From positions 817,655 through 881,654 of the forward strand of contig NPFB01000019.1 of NCBI GenBank assembly GCA_014084085.1: a stretch of DNA of 64,000 bases. Direction: 5' to 3'. This stretch comes from Hondaea fermentalgiana. Taxonomy: Eukaryota > Sar > Bigyra > Thraustochytrida > Thraustochytriidae. Below the pieces are notes generated by a model. That model saw nothing but the letters and a program-made list of their open reading frames with translations. It searched no databases and was not told the DNA's origin. Each line of letters opens with the position of its first letter. The first letter of the stretch is position 1. The translations under genes were made by a program, and so were the position numbers. Of this stretch, positions 56,414 to 64,000 are shown piece by piece.

Positions 56414-59400
56414 TCACATAATGGGACAGCGGTCCCGAAAGGTCTGGTTGTGAGGATCGAGAGCCTTGCGAGCTGCCCGAAGGCTCTTGGAGTTAAGAAA
56501 TTCGCAAGGAAAGAGACGATTCACGTCAGCATTGGCTGCAACGTCCTTGCGCACGTAAAACAAAAGATAGGCCCGCGAAGAGACGGCCTCTTCTTCGCTG
56601 ATTTCGGTGATGATCCGGTCATCAAAGTTGTACCACTTGCCGTTGATCGAGCTCTTCGTTTTGGCAATGTAGTGGCCACCGCCCAGGCTGCCCGTGTGGT
56701 CCACAACACCGTAAAGATCGTACTCCGGAGGGATACCGCCATGCTCATGGCCGCCGTACGCCCGTAAACCGACATACTCTGAGTCCACCAACACGTCGAC
56801 AAGCTCGAGTGCTTCCTCTTCTGCTTCGGCTTTAGCTAGGGCCTCAGGTGACAACGTCTGATCAGACGTCTCTGCCGCAGCGACGGACTTTCCGTGGCCC
56901 CCACCATTTTCGCCTTCAAACTCTTCTTCTTCCTCCTCTTCCTCCAAGGCATTGACCGGAGCGACAGCGCTGTCTTTGCGTGCAGACATCGATGATGGGC
57001 GCGCGTTCACCTCCGATTCTTTGCCAACGAAATGCCCATGGCTGACTCCAGCGGCATTGTCCGGCTCCGCATCGTCGATATCCTCCTTTTCTTCGTCGTC
57101 GTCGTCGTCTTGTTCGTCCCCGCTACTGTCCTCATCCGCTTTGACGCCACGCTTGCGCAGGGCGAGATCAAGAGATCTGCGGGATTTGCGAGGCTGAGCA
57201 GGCATCGCATGAGCCAAATAAGGCGAAAGATCGAGATCTCGGGTCGGATACTCGACCAAATTCAAGAGTTTGCGGCTACCATCAAAGCGCTTCAGATGCA
57301 TCACGAGGATAGGAGGCGCACGCCAGAGCCCGAGCGTCATGGAGTGGTCCTTGAAGTCCTTGCACCGTGCACAGCGGGCCTGATCCTCCCCGGTGAGCTG
57401 CTCCTTCCGGACGAAATTCTCCAGCAAGGAAGACAAGGGCATCCGCTTCTGCTCTTCGCGTCGCACATCGTCGACACTCGAATGTTTGTCCACAGGCATA
57501 AGAGTCAAAGCATTCGACCTCGATTTACCAGCGGGGGAACTCGCGCTTCCCCAGTCGACCACAAGCGTGCTCGGCCCCGTGAAAATCGTGGACACGGGAG
57601 TGCTTGTGGGCTGAATCGGGCAACCATCGCATGCAGACATCCATGAGCAACTGCCGCAAGTTCGTTGTTGCCTGTCGGCACCGAGAGCGACAATGGTGAA
57701 TCCCCAGGTCGATCGGATCTGTGACGCGGACACATCCTTGGTCGGCGGAGAGCCGCCCAAACCCGCAGACGCACCAATACTTTCAAAGACGCCCGGAGAA
57801 AGCGCGCCGCCCTCGTCACCAGCGTTCGCAGAAGGCGAAGAAGCGCCGTTGAACTGCCGAACTTGCCTCGCGACAGCCTCGTACAATGCATACCCCGAGA
57901 GTCTGTCGGGACGCGCCATGAGCACAAAGGGCATTCCTACCAGGACGGGGCGCATCGGGTTCACAAAGTAGCACGCGTGTTTGTGCCAGACCCGCTGCTC
58001 CAGCTTGAGTAGCATGGGCCTCATCGGAACTGCACGGACCTCGTTGCTCACGAGCACGACAGTGCGAGTCTCGCTGATGTCATTTGTATCCGCAGCGAAT
58101 TTGACCTGGTATTTGGGCAAGCGTCCCTGTCGCTTACTGGTGGTGCCTTTGATCCCAACCACAACGCCAAGCATTGGACCGAAGTGGTCGTCCGAGACGT
58201 GATATTCCACTTGGGTCCCAACACCGATTTCAATCTCATCATCTTGCTGAGGTTGCCCCTCCGGGTCTCCAGTAACGCCAATGTCGCCATCAACCTCTGC
58301 ATTCTTGTCATCGTCCTCGCCATCCGCCTCTTTGGCATTGTCGTCGTCACCTTCGTCGTCGTTAGCAGCAGCAGCAGCAGCGGCAGCCTCCTTTAAGTTG
58401 ACCGCCGCGCCAGAAAACCCGTCTTCATGATGCAAATGAGGGAGCTCAAACGCGTACAAAGGGTCACGCGCGCGCAGGGTTTTCAACGGACGAGCGTCGG
58501 GTACAAAGCTGAATATCTGACGCTCAAACACATATGCCAAGACCAAGCGCTCCGAATCGAGGTTTCGCGGCGCACGTTCGCCGGCATTTTCATCCTCTGT
58601 GTTCGAAGTAGGACCTTGTAAAATCGACTGCACGACACTGCCCGTGGTGCCGGGCTGAAGATCGAGCAAGGCGCGACGCACATCGCCAAAGTTACCTTCC
58701 TTGCGAAGACGCATCGCGACCAAAAGGGGCGGCCGCGAGGCGTCGGCAAACACCACATGGACCATCACCGTCCGCTTGGGTGACTCTGGAAGCGGGAGCG
58801 ACAACGTCGAGAAAGGTTCGAAACGCGCCGATTCATACCCACACGTGTCGCACCGCAACAAGGTCTTGAACTGACCTGAAAACAACGCTGTGACGATGCT
58901 CAGTTCACGACGCAAGTGCGCCATCCACCACTCTCGCGCTACCTCTTGGTCTGCCCGCCCGTCCGAGTCCTTGAGCTCCACGTACGCTTTGCTCTTGATG
59001 CGATTGAGGTCTTGCGCAAGTCCATCAAGCAGAGAAGACAAGAGTTCCTGTGCATCTTGCTGCTGCACCCCGAGAAATCGAGGGTCGTGCTTTGAAAGCT
59101 CCTTTTTGAAACGGCGCGGAGCGATAGAAGCCGGAATTCGCCCATTGGCGCCCCAGGCGATACGAAAGAGATCCGCAAAGGCGTCAGCCAGGAGACCGTG
59201 CGTGCTATCCCTGAGCGTCGTGTTCACATCCGACACGTAGGCATCGTCAAGAATGTACTGCTTCAACGACTCTGTGTGCAAAAGGCACTGCAGCGAGGCG
59301 GACATGAAGCAAGTGTTGCCGAGATTGGCCATGCCCACGTTTCCGAGCACCTGGGGCGCCGGCCGGCCGGGCGACGGGGGACCTCCTACAGGTCGTGTCG

Positions 59401-61348
59401 CCAGCTGGGTCTTCGCATTGCTGCGCGCAGTCTGCGCACCAATTGCAGGAAGACCACTCGAGGCGCGCGAGGTTGGCGAGTTGTGAGGCGAAGGCCCACC
59501 CCCCAGCATGACCACGCGCGCATTGATATGAGGCCCAGAAGCAATTTGGGTCTTTGGATCCCGAGGCCGAAGCGAACGCAGGGTCTCGATGCTTGCTAGG
59601 GGCCAGCTTCCATCGGCGCTGCAAAGTTCGAGTATGATGGTTTGGTCATCTTCAAGGTCCGCCTCCTCGACAGTTTCTTGGGGATCCTGCAGAAGCTTGG
59701 CATTGATGTTCGGCCCGCGAAGAGGGCGCGCCTCGGGTCCAGAAAAGGTTGCCGAAAGCGACTCGAGGCTATCATCCACCATGCACCAGAGTCGCATACA
59801 CTCGGCAGAGAAGCGGTCACGGTTCTGCAAAGCAGCCCGCTTTTGCGCGAGACCATCCTCCGCGGCAGCACTCTGCGTGCTGTAAAGACTATCCGTGGAT
59901 AGCGCGCGTCCTCGGGGTTCCATGAGACGGTCCAAGATGGCACGCTCAATGTCCCGCACGGTAGCGCGACGTGAAACTTGGATTCTTGCCGGTCTGTCGG
60001 CGTTGAAGCTGCCCAGATGGGCTCGATCAGAGGTGGTGTCAAGGCCCGACTCTGCTTCCCCGGAAAAGGCGACGCAGCGCACATGAAGCGAGACGGGGAA
60101 AAGTTCAATCTCAGCACGCTCGAAAGGCGTCTCGGCAGAAATGACCTTGCGCGCGAGGACGGGTCCACCCCCATACGTACGGTGAAGAAATTCCCAAGCA
60201 TCACGACACAATATCACAAAGTCCTGCTGGTGGTTGAGCTCGGGGCGCAGCACGCAGAATTCGAGCTCGCCCAGGTCTCGCGGATCGTTGGGGTCTTGCT
60301 CGGGCTCAAGTCCGCGAACGATGTCGCGATTATCGATTGGTCCAGGCCGCTCGAGTTGGCGGCTGCTCCGCAGCGACATCAAATCGACCTCCCCATGAGA
60401 GTATCCGCTATAGGCCTGCCACGCTCGAAACCATCTTGCAGACACAACAAACCAGACATCACCCGGCACAAGGAGCTCGCGATCGGGAGATCGATGCATA
60501 CGCTTGAAAGTGCTTCCTTCTTCAAGCTGTGCGCGACTTGACTGGTGACGCACAAAAGCAGGGTGTCGTATGAGATTAGCGTCTGCAAAGGGGCCGCCCG
60601 TTGACTGCGACAGATGCGCGTTGAGCCCATATCCTTGGGCTGCTTGGCGCATCATAGCACTTTCAACTTCATCCGGTCGGGGAGGGAGCGGTGGCCCGAG
60701 CTTGCTCATTGGCCCGCATTCGGCCACATCTGAAACAGTGGTCTGCGCAGCAGCCATGAAGACAGGACCCAGGAGCTTTTGCCCGACGCGCGTTGGCCAG
60801 CTCACAAGCGGGGAATCCATGAACTGCACCATACTTCGCGAGAACGCTTCTAGTGTGAGCGGGGAAGCCCATTCCGCATTTGTTCCTCGCGTGCGAGCAA
60901 AGGCTTTGTCGATGAGGTCGTACGAAGACCGGCGCTCGTCGTCGCTCAAGCGATGATCATCGAGGCAATCGGCAAATCGTAGAAGAGAATGGCGACTGAG
61001 AGCGCCGGTTCTTTCGTCGTCGTACACCTGAAAAAGAAAGCGCAACCGCTCTTCGTGCTTGCCGCGGCAGAGAATACATAGACCGCAGAGCAGCTCATTC
61101 CAATCGAGCGCCTGATTTCTGTTCACATCGAAAACACTAAACATGCGGAGCGCAAGAGGCTCGGGAAAATCTGGAAAATCTGCGAGAACCAGAGATTTGA
61201 ACGTCATGAAGCCAATTTCGCTGAATCCTTGTTGGGGAGACGCACTTGCCAGTCTGTCGAATCCGCTGCGAAGTGTCCTAAGTTCGAGCGGTGTAAACCG
61301 TTTTCGCGCCTCCTCCGGCGACACGATTCGCCCATGTGTCCCACCCAT
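56414..61348 (-). CDS. USP32: Ubiquitin carboxyl-terminal hydrolase, USP32 type (EF-hand, DUSP, UBL, USP, CaaX)
   Basis: 1644 residues. USP32 is a membrane-associated deubiquitinase acting on Rab7 and endolysosomal/Golgi proteins. The N-terminus MGGTHGRI aligns with USP32 and fits an N-myristoylation signal. EF-hands: a good loop at ~72-83 (DVNRNQALDWNE) and a weaker one after YDDERTGALS. The DUSP domain lies at ~290-405 (LVPGDVWFVVSARWFRAWQA). Ubiquitin-like segments are near ~455 and ~560. Catalytic core: Cys box GMANLGNTCFMSASLQCL with Cys680; QQDAQELLSSLLDGL; zinc ribbon pairs CDTCGYES (~835) and CARCKDF (~1320); His box GGGHYIAKTKS with His1559, then WYNFDDRII. Acidic and Ala/Asp-rich insertions interrupt the core, as in USP4/15/32. 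The last four residues are CPIM, a farnesylation-type CaaX box like that reported for human USP32. Confidence 0.95.
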   Translation of the reverse strand: MGGTHGRIVSPEEARKRFTPLELRTLRSGFDRLASASPQQGFSEIGFMTFKSLVLADFPDFPEPLALRMFSVFDVNRNQALDWNELLCGLCILCRGKHEERLRFLFQVYDDERTGALSRHSLLRFADCLDDHRLSDDERRSSYDLIDKAFARTRGTNAEWASPLTLEAFSRSMVQFMDSPLVSWPTRVGQKLLGPVFMAAAQTTVSDVAECGPMSKLGPPLPPRPDEVESAMMRQAAQGYGLNAHLSQSTGGPFADANLIRHPAFVRHQSSRAQLEEGSTFKRMHRSPDRELLVPGDVWFVVSARWFRAWQAYSGYSHGEVDLMSLRSSRQLERPGPIDNRDIVRGLEPEQDPNDPRDLGELEFCVLRPELNHQQDFVILCRDAWEFLHRTYGGGPVLARKVISAETPFERAEIELFPVSLHVRCVAFSGEAESGLDTTSDRAHLGSFNADRPARIQVSRRATVRDIERAILDRLMEPRGRALSTDSLYSTQSAAAEDGLAQKRAALQNRDRFSAECMRLWCMVDDSLESLSATFSGPEARPLRGPNINAKLLQDPQETVEEADLEDDQTIILELCSADGSWPLASIETLRSLRPRDPKTQIASGPHINARVVMLGGGPSPHNSPTSRASSGLPAIGAQTARSNAKTQLATRPVGGPPSPGRPAPQVLGNVGMANLGNTCFMSASLQCLLHTESLKQYILDDAYVSDVNTTLRDSTHGLLADAFADLFRIAWGANGRIPASIAPRRFKKELSKHDPRFLGVQQQDAQELLSSLLDGLAQDLNRIKSKAYVELKDSDGRADQEVAREWWMAHLRRELSIVTALFSGQFKTLLRCDTCGYESARFEPFSTLSLPLPESPKRTVMVHVVFADASRPPLLVAMRLRKEGNFGDVRRALLDLQPGTTGSVVQSILQGPTSNTEDENAGERAPRNLDSERLVLAYVFERQIFSFVPDARPLKTLRARDPLYAFELPHLHHEDGFSGAAVNLKEAAAAAAAANDDEGDDDNAKEADGEDDDKNAEVDGDIGVTGDPEGQPQQDDEIEIGVGTQVEYHVSDDHFGPMLGVVVGIKGTTSKRQGRLPKYQVKFAADTNDISETRTVVLVSNEVRAVPMRPMLLKLEQRVWHKHACYFVNPMRPVLVGMPFVLMARPDRLSGYALYEAVARQVRQFNGASSPSANAGDEGGALSPGVFESIGASAGLGGSPPTKDVSASQIRSTWGFTIVALGADRQQRTCGSCSWMSACDGCPIQPTSTPVSTIFTGPSTLVVDWGSASSPAGKSRSNALTLMPVDKHSSVDDVRREEQKRMPLSSLLENFVRKEQLTGEDQARCARCKDFKDHSMTLGLWRAPPILVMHLKRFDGSRKLLNLVEYPTRDLDLSPYLAHAMPAQPRKSRRSLDLALRKRGVKADEDSSGDEQDDDDDEEKEDIDDAEPDNAAGVSHGHFVGKESEVNARPSSMSARKDSAVAPVNALEEEEEEEEFEGENGGGHGKSVAAAETSDQTLSPEALAKAEAEEEALELVDVLVDSEYVGLRAYGGHEHGGIPPEYDLYGVVDHTGSLGGGHYIAKTKSSINGKWYNFDDRIITEISEEEAVSSRAYLLFYVRKDVAANADVNRLFPCEFLNSKSLRAARKALDPHNQTFRDRCPIM

Positions 61349-61848
61349 GATGCCTCGTGTAGATTGATTGCTGTCCCTTGATCTCTCACTCCACGCAATG
61401 CGCAGTGTAGTACAGTGCAGTGCAGTGCAGTGCAGTGCACAGCAAGAGAGAAAGCGATCTAGCTGGCTAGCTAGCTAGCTAGCTTTGCGTAGTACCAAGA
61501 ATGGATGATGGGCAAATTCCAGCTGGAACAAGAAAAATGGGTAGCCCTCCCGTCACCTCTGTCGGTCCTCTCCTTCCTTCTATCCTTCGCGCGATGTCAG
61601 ATCTCCGCAAGGGCCTTTGTTCTTCTCCTCTTGGCCTGCGCGAGGTTGCGCGACTGCCACGATCGCGTCTTCGTCGATTGCGAGAAGCGAGCGAGCGTGC
61701 TGGCCTCAACTTTAGTTCGACGTGTCCTCTTTTCCGACTTCTGTGCGATCAGCCTGGCCTTTCTCGGTCGGTCTCCCTTGCGCCGGGCGACGACACGATA
61801 AGGGCTTGGCCCGTCCGGGCTGGTCCCGCGCGTATACTCTCGCGCGCG

Positions 61849-61879
<31 letters not shown>

Positions 61880-62079
61880 CTCGTCCTCGGCGTCGCGAGG
61901 TCTGCACGCGAGTTCGAGAAGAGGCCTCGGCGTCCTCCCCCGTGCCGCGTTTCAAAAAACACGCCTGACCGCTCGCTCGCTCGCTCGCTCGCCCGCTCTT
62001 GGCGTCGACGGCTCGCGGCAGCGGCGCAATCGCGCGCGCGTGCGTGCGCGCGCGCGCGCGTACGTGCGTGCGTGCGTGC
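61349..62079. other. 5' flank of USP32-like gene with microsatellites
   Basis: About 730 bases up to the gap. (CAGTG)n at 61413-61440, (CTAG)n at 61458-61485, (TCCTCG)n at ~61850-61885, (CGCT)n at ~61970-61993, then CG/TG and (GTGC)n repeats to the gap edge. Frames on both strands are repeat translations; no gene supported. Confidence 0.6.
61413..61440. repeat. (CAGTG)n pentanucleotide repeat
   Basis: Five CAGTG units ~65-90 bases upstream of the USP32-like ATG; read in the gene's sense they are CACTG, as in the shorter CACTG run upstream of the coiled-coil gene. Confidence 0.85.
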
Positions 62080-62179
62080 NNNNNNNNNNNNNNNNNNNNN
62101 NNNNNNNNNNNNNNNNNNNNNNNNNNNNNNNNNNNNNNNNNNNNNNNNNNNNNNNNNNNNNNNNNNNNNNNNNNNNNNN
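62080..62179. other. Scaffold gap (100 N)
   Basis: Exactly 100 N between (GTGC)n on the left and (CAAA)n on the right; unknown true length. Confidence 0.99.
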
Positions 62180-62231
62180 ACAAACAAACAAACAAACAAA
62201 CAAACAAACAAACAAACAAACAAACAAACAA
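62180..62231. repeat. (CAAA)n microsatellite, right edge of gap
   Basis: About 13 perfect ACAA units emerging from the gap. Confidence 0.95.
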
Positions 62232-63359
62232 AGCAGAAAGACTTCATGAATCTGTCATTTCATTGCATCGCGTACAAAGTACACTTGGACATAAGGAGAA
62301 AAGACTGATGTCCTCGACCAGAAGAAGAAGAAGAAGAAGAAAAAGGAGCGCCTTTGGTGAAGACAAACTTGCTCTCGAATCAAACCGAACATTCGCGACG
62401 ACATTCCACAAAGGTGAAGCACCAAAGTGTACTTTTCATTATTGGACATGTTTGACGATCGATTCACATTAGGACTTTTTGCTTCTTTGGAAAACACTTG
62501 CATGAGGAGCAAGAGCATCATCATCCATCACATTATGCATTTAGAGGAACTATGATACAGAAACGAACAAATGCTTCATCGGGGCAGATTGCTCGGCCGG
62601 AACACAAGGCAAGCAAAGCTCGGCTTGCACGAGTTTTGCTTGAATGAAGACATGGAAGCTCGCGCAAAGCGGTCAAACACTAATTGCACGAACCTCGTCT
62701 CATTCCAGAGACACACCTATTGCATGCGGCTAAGAAAATAAGTGTCTTGCTTCATGAATCGGTGCTCGTTCTCGCATGCGAGCTAGCTAGCGAGCTAGCT
62801 TTTCTTGAGCTTGCAATGATCCAACATAGCTTGTCACTTTTGAATACTCTCTGCAACGCCCAGAGTCAATTGTATTTTTTGTTTCTTTGTCACTGTCGCT
62901 CAGGCAACAGCTCACGACACTGCAACCCTCGGGCCACCTCTAACTGCGCGACTAGCTAAGCCCAAGCCAGGACACAGGAGAGACAACAAATAATTTCGAA
63001 AAATACATCAAGGAAAAAAGGACTGACTTGGTTGGCTGATCTAATCGAGTGGCGGCTTAAAATAAATGCCAGCCGCCTTCCAGCTCCATCTTGCCGGCGA
63101 CCTCGTCAACTTCTCGATGGTACTTCGATTTATTCAGAGAATCGCACCATACCATGCTCAATAATGAACAGGCGTAGCAAAGTAGCACAATTTAAGGCAG
63201 GAACGGTGGCTTTGCAATGCCACAGCCCACAGACGCTGCTGCACGGGAGTCCTTATGCACCGGTAGACGGAATTAAAGTAAAGCTACCCAAGCTACTGTT
63301 TGCTGGATGAATTATTTATTTGTAGTATGATTACCGTAGTACGAACCACTTACCCATGT
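62232..63359. other. Non-coding tail, no gene recognised
   Basis: An (AAG)n run at ~62322-62345, GAGCTAGCTAGCGAGCTAGC at ~62779-62799, and a 7-base-stem hairpin at 63051-63077 (GGCGGCT / AGCCGCC). Two plus-strand frames of ~90 codons (62684-62959, 63032-63310) have no recognisable features. Confidence 0.5.
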
Positions 63360-63860
63360 TCGCCACAAACACCTACTGGTCACAAAATGAGCTTTCTTAT
63401 CAAGATGATATTCGAAAGCTTTTGTGCATTCTCATAAAATATTACCAAAAATTCTCAAATTATAATTTTGACAATCAAAACTTACAAATTTGATCAAAAT
63501 AGGTTATTATTTTGTTGATCAAAAGACAATTCGAAATTAATTTGTAACATTTGCACTATAATTTTGTTAAAGTCTATTAAATTTTCCATAAAAGATTTAA
63601 ATTTATCAGGAATTTCTATTTTTTTTTGAGAAAGTTGCTAAGATCTTCAAAAAGAATTTGAAATTTTATGAGGTCGTTTGATGACATGAGGATTTGGTAA
63701 AGAGTCGGGATCGACCAGGAGAGCGTAAGCTTGCTAGTAATTTGTGGATAAACGAGCTAACTATGATACTTTTTAAACTTGATATGGCCCATTCATCTTC
63801 TTTCATTTCTGTTTTCTTCAAAAGAAATAAATGAAATCTCCAAGAACTTCGATTAGATTG
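63360..63860. other. AT-rich segment
   Basis: A sharp drop in GC relative to the rest of the window. The core 63420-63680 is dominated by A/T with TTGATCAA-type palindromes (63487, 63515 region) and A/T homopolymers. No open frame of note on either strand. It is followed by a (TC)n tract (63917-63932) and a T9 tract. Confidence 0.8.
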
Positions 63861-64000
63861 CTTGAATCACTGATGAGGCCTACTTAACTTATTCACCTCA
63901 CTCACGTCCTTCCGTTCTCTCTCTCTCTCTCCCTCCATTTCTGTTTTTTTTTTATTGGGCCGCGCATGATTGAATTGAATTTATGCTGCTGCATGTAGGC

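Noticed and set aside
61500..62250. Possible telomeric or subtelomeric repeats near the right gap
   Set aside because: The repeats are CTAG, CGCT, GTGC and CAAA types; no TTAGGG-like or TTTAGGG-like units are present.

Overview
The window is eukaryotic nuclear DNA, most likely from a thraustochytrid or related labyrinthulomycete (Stramenopiles). The genes are almost all long single open frames with no visible introns. Coding sequence is GC-rich, start codons sit in purine-containing Kozak-like contexts (often CACCATG or GCGATGG), and the gene set includes lineage-typical proteins: giant sialidase-like/Pmp-repeat/multi-TM receptors and a bZIP-START-like protein. The organism call is an inference from these traits. 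Three runs of exactly 100 N (17742-17841, 49110-49209, 62080-62179) are scaffold gaps. Two of them end in (CAAA)n microsatellites, and (CCTG)n or (GTGC)n borders their other sides.

Layout from left to right. 1-3.6 kb holds the end of an unknown acidic/EF-hand-like protein and a complete sphingosine-1-phosphate lyase. 3.8-8.6 kb is an island of two orphan genes pointing away from each other (one with a degenerate J-domain HPD motif). Between them lies a ~2.1 kb array of about six imperfect ~380 bp tandem repeats carrying palindromes. 8.7-18 kb holds a two-pore channel (TPC), an AAAP-type amino acid transporter, a charged low-complexity nuclear-type protein, the U5 snRNP assembly factor AAR2, and the N-terminus of a gene that runs into the first gap. 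18.8-34 kb is a tandem pair of ~2050-residue paralogous surface receptors. 34.7-48.8 kb carries a PRA1-family protein, a divergently transcribed pair (ARM-repeat/IQ protein and a CSPP-like coiled-coil protein with 47-residue repeats), a ZC3H15/Tma46-like protein and NDUFAF5. 49.3-61.3 kb has a PqiA-like multi-pass protein, a bZIP-START-like transcription factor and a USP32-type deubiquitinase. The last 2.6 kb shows no convincing gene and ends in AT-rich DNA.

The genes do not form one pathway. Most are housekeeping functions: sphingolipid breakdown, endomembrane channels and trafficking, splicing, complex I assembly, and ubiquitin editing. The most unusual items are: (1) the tandem giant receptors combining an Asp-box/sialidase-like ectodomain, Pmp-type beta-helix repeats, EGF, FnIII-like and Cys-rich modules with a multi-TM domain; (2) the orphan divergent gene pair around the repeat array; (3) a ZC3H15-like protein whose CCCH fingers appear replaced by an OB-fold-like segment; (4) a bZIP protein with the basic-region Asn replaced by Ile and a START-like domain; (5) a TPC with VNDW instead of VNNW in its second filter; and (6) a USP32-like protease with lipidation signals at both ends.

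Intergenic 5' regions are repeatedly built of tetra- to nonanucleotide microsatellites. All functional names rest on reading motifs by eye; no database search was run.
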